9,920 nucleotides of DNA, taken from positions 1 to 9,920 of the forward strand of contig JAJISH010000278.1 in NCBI GenBank assembly GCA_022848825.1, given 5' to 3'. This document shows positions 1 through 6,154 of the stretch, piece after piece (the first letter of the stretch is position 1; each line of letters opens with the position of its first letter). A program made the position numbers and the translations under genes. Origin of the DNA: Thermoplasmatota archaeon. GTDB lineage: Archaea > Thermoplasmatota > Thermoplasmata > RBG-16-68-12 > JAGMCJ01. Below the pieces are notes generated by a model. That model did not search any database, was not told the origin of the DNA, and saw only the letters and a list, made by a program, of their open reading frames with translations.

Positions 1-202
1 AGAGAAGTCGGAGCTGGACGAGTACGTCCTAGAACTCATAGGGAAGCTGGACACAGACGGGAAGGGAGCCGACTGGGAGACCCTGCTCGAAGCGTCGAAG
101 AAGGATGGGGTTCAGAAGGACGACCTGGAACAGACCGTGAACAGCTTGCTCGACAATGGCCGTGCCTACGAACCCGTAATTGGAAAGCTGAAGCGGATTT
201 GA
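1..202 (+). CDS. C-terminal end of a winged-helix protein, probably a replication protein (MCM- or RPA-like); 5' truncated
   Basis: The open frame enters at base 2 and ends with TGA at 200-202, leaving about 66 residues. The visible part begins EKSELDEYVLELIGKLD and ends YEPVIGKLKRI. The pattern (helix, a Gly-Ala-Asp turn, helix, a second helix ending LLDNGRAYEP, then a short basic strand) is that of a small winged helix. Archaeal MCM helicases and some archaeal RPA/OB-fold proteins end in such a domain, often with a 'G-x-x-YEP-x-x-G-x-L-(K/R)' finish. From this fragment I cannot decide between the two; another wHTH regulator is possible. No start or catalytic domain is in view. The gene ends 140 bases before the next one, which has its own promoter, so they are probably separate transcripts. 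Confidence 0.5.
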   Translation, partial: EKSELDEYVLELIGKLDTDGKGADWETLLEASKKDGVQKDDLEQTVNSLLDNGRAYEPVIGKLKRI

Positions 203-306
203 GGTCGCGGTCTCGATACCTTTCGTCCAGGGATCTGACACGCTCTTGCCGCGAGGCTAGTGTTTTGGTCACAGGTGTAGCCGAGAATGGCAGTCGACAG
301 TAATGC

Positions 307-322
307 AAAAAGACTTTATTTT
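307..322 (+). promoter_or_regulatory. Archaeal BRE/TATA promoter of the KaiC-like pair
   Basis: An A-rich BRE-like stretch (AAAAAGA, 307-313) runs into CTTTATTTT (314-322). The centre of the TATA-like box is about 25 bases before the ATG at 343, so transcription would start at or very near the start codon. No Shine-Dalgarno sequence lies before this ATG, which fits a leaderless mRNA. This is inference from sequence only. Confidence 0.5.
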
Positions 323-342
323 CCTCTCGCTATATCCACTCA

Positions 343-1239
343 ATGATTGGGATGCCTCTGCGAATTCCGCTTTCTAAACAGTCCGAGGAAGAGCTCCAGT
401 ATGACCCAGTCGGGGTCAGGAGGATCCCAACAGGCGTCGCGGACTTCGACACGATAATCAAGGGCGGGCTTCCCTCGGGATCGCTCGTCCTGCTGCTAGG
501 CGACATGGGAGCGGGACAGCAGGAGTACATCTACACGAGCATAGCGAAGCTCGGCATGGTGAAAGGCAACCCCCAAACGAGGAAGTACTACCTGGGTCAC
601 GCGTGCGACGACGGCGTGCTTCCCGAGAAGGTGGAGTACATCACGTTCTCGAGGTCGAGGGAGGACATACTCAGGGAAGTGGCACCATCCTTCAATCCTC
701 ATTTCTACAACGCCCTCAAGAAGTACACGACATTCAGGGATTTCAGCGGACATTACTTCAGGCACACGATCGTCCCTTCGAGCTGGACAAGCGGGGAGAA
801 TGTCCCGTTCGGCGAGAAGCCTCCGGAGCTTCTTGAGTCCGTGGTGGATTTCTTGGACTCCAACGCGACGAGGTCCATGGTCGTAATCGACTCGATAACC
901 GACCTCGCGGAGTCGGACATAGTCCACCCAAAGGACTTGATATCGACGATAAAGGGGATGCAGCGGGCATCGAAGAGATGGGACGGAATCGTCTATCTGC
1001 TCCTCACGAGAGGGATAATGGATGAGAAACACGAGCAGATGCTCATCGACAGCGTCGACGGCGTCATCGTCTTCGAATGGAAGAACTACCTCACGAGCAG
1101 CAAAAGGCAACGGTACATGTACGTCGGCAAGTTCATGAGCGTCCTGCCCCATCTCGAGATGGAGAAGATCGCCCGCTTCCCGACGATGGTGACGAGCAAC
1201 CACGGGCTGGTCGTCATGTACCAGGAAAGAATAGCGTAG
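343..1239 (+). CDS. KaiC/RAD55-family protein with degenerate Walker A (probable pseudo-ATPase)
   Basis: This 298-residue protein has the single RecA/KaiC fold: the N-terminal 'IPTGVADFDTIIKGGLPSG' element (about 28-46) that opens KaiC-like domains, a P-loop position at 53-61, and a clear Walker B strand with Asp183 (VVIDS). The P-loop reads GDMGAGQQE, so the Lys and Thr/Ser that bind nucleotide phosphates are Gln59 and Gln60. The Glu-Glu pair that follows the second strand in active KaiC domains (present in the next gene) is replaced by Ser-Arg in FSRSR (102-106). Loss of both elements suggests weak or no ATPase activity. Residues about 75-165 form a longer, aromatic-rich insert than in the neighbour. 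No signal peptide or membrane segment is seen. The stop is eight bases before the next gene, so the two are probably co-expressed. Start chosen: ATG 343, at the expected distance from the TATA box; ATG 352 (Met4) is an alternative. It may be a regulatory partner of the second protein. Its cellular role is unknown. Confidence 0.75.
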   Translation: MIGMPLRIPLSKQSEEELQYDPVGVRRIPTGVADFDTIIKGGLPSGSLVLLLGDMGAGQQEYIYTSIAKLGMVKGNPQTRKYYLGHACDDGVLPEKVEYITFSRSREDILREVAPSFNPHFYNALKKYTTFRDFSGHYFRHTIVPSSWTSGENVPFGEKPPELLESVVDFLDSNATRSMVVIDSITDLAESDIVHPKDLISTIKGMQRASKRWDGIVYLLLTRGIMDEKHEQMLIDSVDGVIVFEWKNYLTSSKRQRYMYVGKFMSVLPHLEMEKIARFPTMVTSNHGLVVMYQERIA

Positions 1240-1244
1240 GTGGG
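1239..1244 (+). promoter_or_regulatory. Ribosome binding site deciding the start of the second KaiC gene
   Basis: GGTGGG lies three bases before GTG 1248 and matches the archaeal anti-Shine-Dalgarno core. Its first G is the last base of the upstream TAG stop, so termination of the first gene and initiation of the second may be coupled. It supports GTG 1248 over any start inside the upstream gene. Confidence 0.6.
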
Positions 1245-1247
1245 ATT

Positions 1248-1943
1248 GTGGAGCTAATAGGAACAGGTGTTGAGGGGCTTGACGAGATGCTTGGTGGAGG
1301 GATTCCGAGGAACCACATAGTGACCGTCCTCGGCGCGTTCGGAACGGGCAAAACGACGCTCAGCCTCCAGTTCATCATGGAGGGTCTGACCAAGGGCGAG
1401 AAGTGCATATTCATAACCCTCGAGGAGGCCGTTGAATCGATAAAGATGAACGCCCAGTCCTTCGGCTGGGACCTGCAGAAGTATCAGGACGATGAGACCT
1501 TGGCGATAGTCAAGCTCGAGCCTGCCGACGTGAAGACTACGCTCACAAGGGTGAAGAGCGAGCTGCCCGCGTTCATCAGCAAGTTCAAGGCGGACAGGCT
1601 GGCGATAGACTCCATATCCCTGCTGAACATGATGTTTCCAGACGAGGTGGAAAGGAGGACCCAGCTCTTCGAGCTGTACCGGCAGATCAAGTCGACGGGC
1701 GCGACCGCCTTGCTGACGGCGGAGGCTAAGGACGACAACCCCCGGTCATCGAGGGACGGCCTTGTGGAATACGTCTCGGACGGCGTCATACTCCTCCTCT
1801 TCAACGAACCCGAAGGGTCCAAGGAGACCCAGCTGGTCATCCAGATCGTCAAGGTGAGGAGAAGAAAGCACTTGAGACAGAAGAAGCCCTACCTCATCAC
1901 GAGTCACGGCATCGAGGTCCACACAGAGGCGGACGTGTTCTAG
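1248..1943 (+). CDS. Single-domain KaiC-like RecA-family ATPase (intact active site)
   Basis: From GTG 1248 this is 231 residues, one complete KaiC domain. It shows the entry motif GTGVEGLDEMLGGGIP (about 5-20), Walker A GAFGTGKTT at 29-37 with Lys35 and Thr36, the catalytic pair Glu59-Glu60 in ITLEE, Walker B with Asp121 (LAIDS), and the C-terminal KVRRRKH (202-208) in the place of the KMR-x-x-x-H segment of KaiC proteins. Single-domain archaeal KaiC homologues are common and are not circadian clock proteins: there is no second domain, and I see no KaiA/KaiB partner. ATP binding and hydrolysis are expected, and ring or filament assembly is possible by family analogy. The frame stays open upstream to 1077, but that extension overlaps the first gene and lacks family similarity. 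The gene ends in CTAG, shared with the convergent aminotransferase. The target process is unknown; pairing with the degenerate paralogue is the best clue. Confidence 0.85.
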   Translation: MELIGTGVEGLDEMLGGGIPRNHIVTVLGAFGTGKTTLSLQFIMEGLTKGEKCIFITLEEAVESIKMNAQSFGWDLQKYQDDETLAIVKLEPADVKTTLTRVKSELPAFISKFKADRLAIDSISLLNMMFPDEVERRTQLFELYRQIKSTGATALLTAEAKDDNPRSSRDGLVEYVSDGVILLLFNEPEGSKETQLVIQIVKVRRRKHLRQKKPYLITSHGIEVHTEADVF

Positions 1944-3151
1944 CTCGTCCCCATCTCTTCCTTCAGAACGCGGCCCAGGCGCTTGATTCCTTCCTCGACC
2001 TCTTCTTCGGTGGGATAGCTGAAGTTGAGGCGCATGCTGTCCCTTCCGCCACTGTCGAACCGGAATGCCGCGCCGTGCACGTAGGCGACTTTGCGCTCGA
2101 TCGCTTTGATGACCATCTTCTTCGTGTCCACCCCGGGAGCCGTCGCCCAGGTGAACATCCCTCCGTCTGGCCGCACCCACTCGACCCCCTCGGGGAAATA
2201 GGTCTCCATGGCCTCGAGCATTATGTTCCTCTTCGACCCGTAGATCTTCTTGATCTTCTCGATGTGGGAGTCCACCAGACCACGATGGAGATACTCATAT
2301 GCGATGTACTGCGAGAACGTGGAGGTGCACAGATCGGTTGACTGCTTCGCGGTCACGAGGCTGTCCAGTATCTCCGTGGGCGCGACCGCCCACCCGAGCC
2401 TCAGTCCGGGTGCGAGGATCTTGGAGAACGTGCCAAGGTAGAAGACGTGCCCGTCCTCATTATCATAGGCCATGAGCGGGTCGATGTGGTCACCCTCGTA
2501 CCTCAGTTCCCCGTAGGGGTCGTCCTCAAGGGCCAGGACATCGTACTCCTTCAGGATCTCTATCATCCTCTTCCTGTTCTCGGCGGGCATCGTGACGCCG
2601 GCGGGATTGTGAAATGTTGGAAGAACGTAGATGAACTTGGGCATCTTGCCCTCCTTCCGCAGCTCCTTCAGTTTCTCTTCGAGCACGTCGAGGTTCATGC
2701 CGTCGGCCTCCAGCGGGATCCCGATGAAGTCGGCCTGGAAGGCGCCGAACGCATTGATCCCTCCGAGGTAGGAGGGCAGAGAACATACGACGAGGTCGTG
2801 GGCATCCAGAAAGATTTTCGCAATCAAGTCGAGGGCTTGCTGACATCCGTGGGTCACGAGGATGTTTTCGTGCGTGCACTTCACGCCCAACTTGTTCATC
2901 CTCTTGGCCAGCTCCTTCCTGAGCGGAGCGAGCCCCTCGGTCGTCCCGTACTGGAGCGCAACGCTCCCCTTTTCATCGAGGACATCGATCGTTATGTCCT
3001 TCACGACATCGATGGGGAAGGCCTCCGGGCAGGGAAGTCCTCCGGCGAAGGAGATAATCTCAGGCTTCTGCGTGAGCTTCAGGAGCTCCCTTATCTCGGA
3101 TCTCCTCATCTCGGCGATTCTGCCGGAAAAGAGACTGCTGAATTCAACCAT
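1940..3151 (-). CDS. PLP-dependent aminotransferase, fold type I, LysN/ARO8-like (COG1167 type)
   Basis: This 403-residue cytosolic enzyme moves an amino group between an amino acid and a 2-oxoacid using pyridoxal phosphate. Visible marks: FAGGLPCPEAFP (35-46), typical of the 2-aminoadipate/kynurenine/aromatic aminotransferase group; the substrate/PLP loop LPTFHNPAG (177-185) with Asn182; EDDPY (209-213), whose Asp pairs with the pyridine nitrogen and Tyr with O3'; the Schiff-base Lys244 in GTFSKILAPGLRLGW with phosphate-binding Arg251; and Arg374 (MRLNF) for the substrate carboxylate. There is no DNA-binding domain, so it is not a MocR regulator. Start chosen: ATG at 3151, preceded on the minus strand by GGTGGG four to five bases away; the open frame up to 3238 adds 29 residues without family character. 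Substrate cannot be fixed from sequence: 2-aminoadipate, aromatic, branched-chain and multi-substrate activity are all known in this group. It is divergent from purC and convergent with the KaiC gene. Confidence 0.9.
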   Translation of the reverse strand: MVEFSSLFSGRIAEMRRSEIRELLKLTQKPEIISFAGGLPCPEAFPIDVVKDITIDVLDEKGSVALQYGTTEGLAPLRKELAKRMNKLGVKCTHENILVTHGCQQALDLIAKIFLDAHDLVVCSLPSYLGGINAFGAFQADFIGIPLEADGMNLDVLEEKLKELRKEGKMPKFIYVLPTFHNPAGVTMPAENRKRMIEILKEYDVLALEDDPYGELRYEGDHIDPLMAYDNEDGHVFYLGTFSKILAPGLRLGWAVAPTEILDSLVTAKQSTDLCTSTFSQYIAYEYLHRGLVDSHIEKIKKIYGSKRNIMLEAMETYFPEGVEWVRPDGGMFTWATAPGVDTKKMVIKAIERKVAYVHGAAFRFDSGGRDSMRLNFSYPTEEEVEEGIKRLGRVLKEEMGTS

Positions 3152-3182
3152 TATCCCACCGATTTCGAAATGAGGTGAGAAG

Positions 3183-3190
3183 CATATATC
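3183..3190 (-). promoter_or_regulatory. TATA box of the aminotransferase gene
   Basis: Read on the minus strand the bases are GATATATG, the strongest TATA element in this divergent gap. Its centre is about 36 bases before the ATG at 3151. That puts the transcript start near 3161 and leaves a short leader that contains the GGTGGG ribosome binding site. Confidence 0.55.
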
Positions 3191-3193
3191 ATT

Positions 3194-3206
3194 TGTTTGA
3201 CAAACA
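3194..3206. promoter_or_regulatory. Perfect 13-base palindrome, possible operator
   Basis: TGTTTG-A-CAAACA is a perfect inverted repeat with six-base arms and a one-base centre. It sits in the 108-base gap between the divergent aminotransferase and purC genes, four bases upstream of the aminotransferase TATA box, where a bound dimer would touch the BRE/TFB region. A dimeric regulator such as an Lrp/AsnC or HTH protein is a plausible binder; this is inference from position and symmetry. Confidence 0.4.
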
Positions 3207-3246
3207 GTAGCACTGGCACATGAAGGCATTAAAAACATATACTGGG

Positions 3247-3251
3247 GGAGG
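3247..3251 (+). promoter_or_regulatory. Ribosome binding site of purC
   Basis: GGAGG lies eight bases before GTG 3260 and decides this start. A TATA-like TTAAAAA at 3229-3235 would place the transcript start almost on the GTG and exclude this site from the mRNA, so the true purC promoter may lie further upstream, in or near the aminotransferase promoter region. I could not settle the promoter. Confidence 0.5.
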
Positions 3252-3259
3252 ATACCAAA

Positions 3260-4168
3260 GTGGCGATTCCTGTGAGGCTACTGCTGAAGGGAAAGGTCAA
3301 GGACGTATACGAAGTGAGCGAGGGAGAGCTTGAGTTCCAGTTCTCGGACAGGATATCGGTCTTTGACGTTATTGTGCCCACCCGCATTCCTAGGAAGGGA
3401 GAGGTCCTCTGCAGGATGGGTGCGCTCTGGTTCAACGAGCTCAAGGACCTGGGTATCAGAACGCATTTCATCGAGTTGAAGGGTCCAGACAGAATGAGGG
3501 TGAGGAGGACGAGGGTCCCGAAGGAGTACGAGGGGCTTCCTCGGTCCAACTACATGATACCGGTCGAGTGGATAAACAGGCACTACGTGGCGGGCTCGCT
3601 CCACAGACGACTGCAGGACGGGGGCATAGCGCCACGCTCCCTGGGATTCGAGACGGATGACGTTCCGGCTTATGGTGAGATGCTTCCGGTCCCCTTTTTC
3701 GAGCAGACGACCAAGTTCGAGAGCCATGACAGGGTCATCGACAGGGAGGAGGCCATGAACCTGAGCGGAATGACGGAGGACGAGTACAACGAGGTCAGGG
3801 ACTTGGTCTTCATGATCGACGACCTGATTGAGAACAGAGTCAAGGGTGCGGACCTCACTCACGTGGACGGGAAAAAGGAGTTCGCGTTCGACGGGGATCG
3901 CAACCTGATGGTGGTAGACACGTTCGGGACGCCGGACGAGGACAGATTCTGGCAGAGGAGCAAGATGGACGAGGGCATGTTCATCGAGATGAGCAAGGAG
4001 CCCGTGAGGAAGTACTACGAATCGACCGGGTACCTCGACGACCTTACGAGGGCCAGGGACAAGGGCATGCCAGACCCGCCGATCCCTCCCCTTCCGGACG
4101 AGGAGGTCGAGTCCATATCTGGCCTCTACGCTGACGTCTATGAGCGGATAACTGGAGAAGCTTTGTGA
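3260..4168 (+). CDS. purC: Phosphoribosylaminoimidazole-succinocarboxamide synthase (SAICAR synthetase)
   Basis: The enzyme joins CAIR and aspartate using ATP to give SAICAR in de novo purine synthesis. The protein is 302 residues, longer than the roughly 240-residue bacterial form. Visible motifs: the N-terminal GKVKDVYE (11-18), a glycine-rich ATP strand; FSDRISVFDV (28-37); the family signature IPVEWINRHYVAGS (100-113); and the C-lobe TPDEDRFW (224-231) after a Val-Val-Asp strand. The second signature, usually 'D-x-K-x-E-F-G ... DE-x-x-TPD', here reads DGKKEFAF (203-210) and VVDTFGTPD (218-226), so the conserved Glu after Asp is Thr222-side sequence rather than DE. Similar departures occur in some archaeal PurC proteins. 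The GTG start is set by GGAGG eight bases upstream. It leads an apparent operon with sucC (18 bases on). No other purine gene is in view. Cytosolic. Confidence 0.92.
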   Translation: MAIPVRLLLKGKVKDVYEVSEGELEFQFSDRISVFDVIVPTRIPRKGEVLCRMGALWFNELKDLGIRTHFIELKGPDRMRVRRTRVPKEYEGLPRSNYMIPVEWINRHYVAGSLHRRLQDGGIAPRSLGFETDDVPAYGEMLPVPFFEQTTKFESHDRVIDREEAMNLSGMTEDEYNEVRDLVFMIDDLIENRVKGADLTHVDGKKEFAFDGDRNLMVVDTFGTPDEDRFWQRSKMDEGMFIEMSKEPVRKYYESTGYLDDLTRARDKGMPDPPIPPLPDEEVESISGLYADVYERITGEAL

Positions 4169-4186
4169 GAACCTGGAGTTGATTGG

Positions 4187-5287
4187 ATGAAGTTCCACGA
4201 GTACAAGGCAAAAGAGCTCTTCGGAGCCTATGGCATTCCCGTCCCAAGGGGCGTACTTGCCACGAGCGGGAAGGACATCGAGGGGCTGGACTATCCAGTT
4301 GTCGTCAAGGCTCAGGTTCTCATCGGCGGGAGAAAGAAGGCCGGCGGCGTGAAGTTCGCGGATTCCCCTGAGGAGGCTTCCCGAGCGGTCGACGAGATCA
4401 TCGGGATGGACATCCGAGGATACGAAGTGCGGCAAGTCCTGGTGGAAGAGGCCGCGGAGATCTCAAAGGAATACTACCTCGGAATCACGATAGACAGGGA
4501 GGAGAGGGCCCCGTTGCTGATGACCAGCGCGGAGGGCGGCGTCGAGATCGAGTCCGTTCCAGACGACAAGATACTCAAGAGGCACATCCCGCCCTTCTCG
4601 GTTCTCCCACCCTACGTGCTGCGGGACGCGTCCAAGTTCCTTGGGCTGGCGAAGGAGGAGGGGAAGGCCTTCTCCGCGATCGCGCGGGCGATGTTCCGCC
4701 TCTTCGAGAAGGAGGACGCCGAGCTCGTGGAGATAAACCCGCTCGTGCTCACGTCAAAGGGAGAGTTTGTTGCGGTGGATGCGAAGCTCATGTCCGACGA
4801 CAGTGCGCTCTACCGCCACAAGGAGTTCCAGGGCATGGAACAGGACCTCACCCCGCTCGAGAGGGAGGCCGAGTCCAAGGGGATAGCCCTCATCCAGCTG
4901 GACGGAGACATCGGCGTCATCGCCAACGGTGCCGGTCTTACGATGGCCACGCTTGACATGATAAGCCTCAAGGGAGGCAAGGGCGGGGTCTTCCTCGACC
5001 TGGGCGGCACGGACGATCCAGAGAAGGTGAAGGAGGCGTTTCGGCTCATGAAGAAGGCCAAGCCCTCGGTCATCTTCCTCAACATCTTCGGGGGCATAAC
5101 CAGGTGCGACTCGGTCGCGCAGGGCGTGAAGGAGGTCCTCGACGAGGAGGGGATCGACGTGGCGGTCGTCGCAAGGATAAAGGGCGTGCACGAGGACGAG
5201 GCAAAGCAGTTACTGAGAGACGCCGGATTCGTTGCGGTAAGCTCGTTGGAGCGGGCGGCCGAGGAAACCGTCCGACTGAGGGGATGA
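4187..5287 (+). CDS. sucC: Succinate-CoA ligase (NDP-forming), beta subunit
   Basis: The beta subunit carries the nucleotide site and part of the phosphate transfer site of succinyl-CoA synthetase, which interconverts succinyl-CoA and succinate with ATP/GTP formation. The 366 residues compare with 388 in E. coli. Order of domains: an ATP-grasp region from [12 protein letters not shown], with [19 protein letters not shown] (38-56; most relatives have Gly where Lys50 sits); metal-site VEINPL (181-186) and VDAK (197-200); then the ligase domain with [12 protein letters not shown] (246-257) and [10 protein letters not shown] (299-308). ATG 4187 is preceded by GGAG eight bases away. Its TGA overlaps a possible sucD ATG, giving expected one-to-one coupled translation. 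ATP or GTP preference cannot be read from the sequence. The ligase could serve an oxidative TCA cycle or run in reverse; the window does not say which. Confidence 0.95.
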   Translation: MKFHEYKAKELFGAYGIPVPRGVLATSGKDIEGLDYPVVVKAQVLIGGRKKAGGVKFADSPEEASRAVDEIIGMDIRGYEVRQVLVEEAAEISKEYYLGITIDREERAPLLMTSAEGGVEIESVPDDKILKRHIPPFSVLPPYVLRDASKFLGLAKEEGKAFSAIARAMFRLFEKEDAELVEINPLVLTSKGEFVAVDAKLMSDDSALYRHKEFQGMEQDLTPLEREAESKGIALIQLDGDIGVIANGAGLTMATLDMISLKGGKGGVFLDLGGTDDPEKVKEAFRLMKKAKPSVIFLNIFGGITRCDSVAQGVKEVLDEEGIDVAVVARIKGVHEDEAKQLLRDAGFVAVSSLERAAEETVRLRG

Positions 5288-5289
5288 AG

Positions 5290-6150
5290 ATGTCAATACT
5301 CGTCGACGAGAACTCAAGGGTCATCATCCAGGGAATCACCGGGCACCAGGGGATGTTCCACGCCAAGGCGATGCTCGGCTATGGGACCAAGGTCGTGGCA
5401 GGCGTGACTCCGGGCAAGGCCGGGGAAACTGTCCACGGCGTTCCTGTCTTCGATTCTGTTCACGGGGCGGTCAAGTCAACGGACGCGGACACGTCCATGA
5501 TCCTCGTCCCCGCCCCTTTCGCCCTCGATGCCTCCTTCGAGGCGATCGACGCTGGAATAGGACTCATCGTGATAATCACGGAGAGAATACCATTCCACGA
5601 TGCGATAAGGATAATGGCATATGCGAGGCAGAAGGGAACGACCATCATAGGCCCGAACTGCCCAGGAGTGATATCGCCTGACAAGTGCAAGGTCGGGATC
5701 ATGCCAAGCGGCATTTTCGAGCAGGGAACCGTGGGAGTGGTCTCGCGCAGCGGGACGCTCACCTATGAGATAGTCAACGCGATAACCGAGAGCGGTCTCG
5801 GCCAGAGCACTTGCGTGGGCATAGGTGGCGATCCTATAATCGGCTCGAACATAGTCGAGGTCCTGAAGATGTTCGAGGAGGATGAGGAGACCGAGTCCAT
5901 CGTCATAGTGGGCGAGATCGGCGGTACCGCGGAGGAGAACGCCGCCGAGCACATCAAAGGGATGAGGAAGAGCGTCTACGCGTACATCGCAGGCCGCACG
6001 GCGCCCCCGGGCAAGAGGATGGGGCACGCCGGTGCCATCATTGCGAGAGGCAAGGGGACCGCGGAGAGCAAGATCGCCGCGTTGAACGAGGCCGGTGTCG
6101 ATGTCGCGAAGCACCCCGCGGAGATCGCGGAACTGATCAAAGGAGGATAG
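5290..6150 (+). CDS. sucD: Succinate-CoA ligase (NDP-forming), alpha subunit
   Basis: This 286-residue subunit binds CoA and carries the phosphorylated histidine. Visible: the CoA-binding Rossmann start [20 protein letters not shown] (2-21), [10 protein letters not shown] (121-130), SRSGTLTYE (152-160), GIGGDPIIG (177-185), and the active-site RMGHAGAI with His246, the same number as the phosphohistidine in E. coli SucD. The length and N-terminus match the family when ATG 5290 is used. ATG 5284, which overlaps the sucC stop as ATGA, would add Met-Lys, but the GAGGGG at 5278-5283 directly abuts it and is six bases from 5290, so 5290 is preferred. The frame is open back to 5104 inside sucC, but that extension is arginine/glycine-rich low-complexity sequence and not part of the protein. 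It forms a heterodimer or heterotetramer with SucC in the cytosol. Confidence 0.95.
   Translation: MSILVDENSRVIIQGITGHQGMFHAKAMLGYGTKVVAGVTPGKAGETVHGVPVFDSVHGAVKSTDADTSMILVPAPFALDASFEAIDAGIGLIVIITERIPFHDAIRIMAYARQKGTTIIGPNCPGVISPDKCKVGIMPSGIFEQGTVGVVSRSGTLTYEIVNAITESGLGQSTCVGIGGDPIIGSNIVEVLKMFEEDEETESIVIVGEIGGTAEENAAEHIKGMRKSVYAYIAGRTAPPGKRMGHAGAIIARGKGTAESKIAALNEAGVDVAKHPAEIAELIKGG
6142..6146 (+). promoter_or_regulatory. Ribosome binding site of the FnIII/thioredoxin-like gene
   Basis: GGAGG lies eight bases before GTG 6155 and inside the last codons of sucD. It favours GTG 6155 over ATG 6164 and ties this gene to the sucCD transcript. Confidence 0.5.
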
Positions 6151-6154
6151 GAGA

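Noticed and set aside
203..342. Possible small RNA or tRNA in the 140-base gap before the first KaiC gene
   Set aside because: No cloverleaf, no C/D or H/ACA box pair and no strong hairpin were found; only the promoter near 307-322 is supportable.
1077..1247. N-terminal extension of the second KaiC gene
   Set aside because: It overlaps the end of the first KaiC gene, is low-complexity, and GTG 1248 has a well-placed GGTGGG and a family-like N-terminus.
2447..3178. Plus-strand open frame opposite the aminotransferase
   Set aside because: The minus-strand frame carries all catalytic residues of an aminotransferase; the plus reading has no family character.
3152..3238. 29-residue upstream extension of the aminotransferase
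   Set aside because: It would run through the TATA box and palindrome; ATG 3151 has a good ribosome binding site and a normal N-terminus.
3278..4435. Long minus-strand open frame (385 codons) opposite purC and the start of sucC
   Set aside because: It mirrors two well-supported plus-strand genes, has no recognisable motif or ribosome binding site, and long antisense frames are expected in GC-rich coding DNA.
5104..5289. N-terminal extension of sucD inside sucC
   Set aside because: The 62 extra residues are Arg/Gly-rich shadow sequence of sucC, and SucD proteins begin at MSILV.
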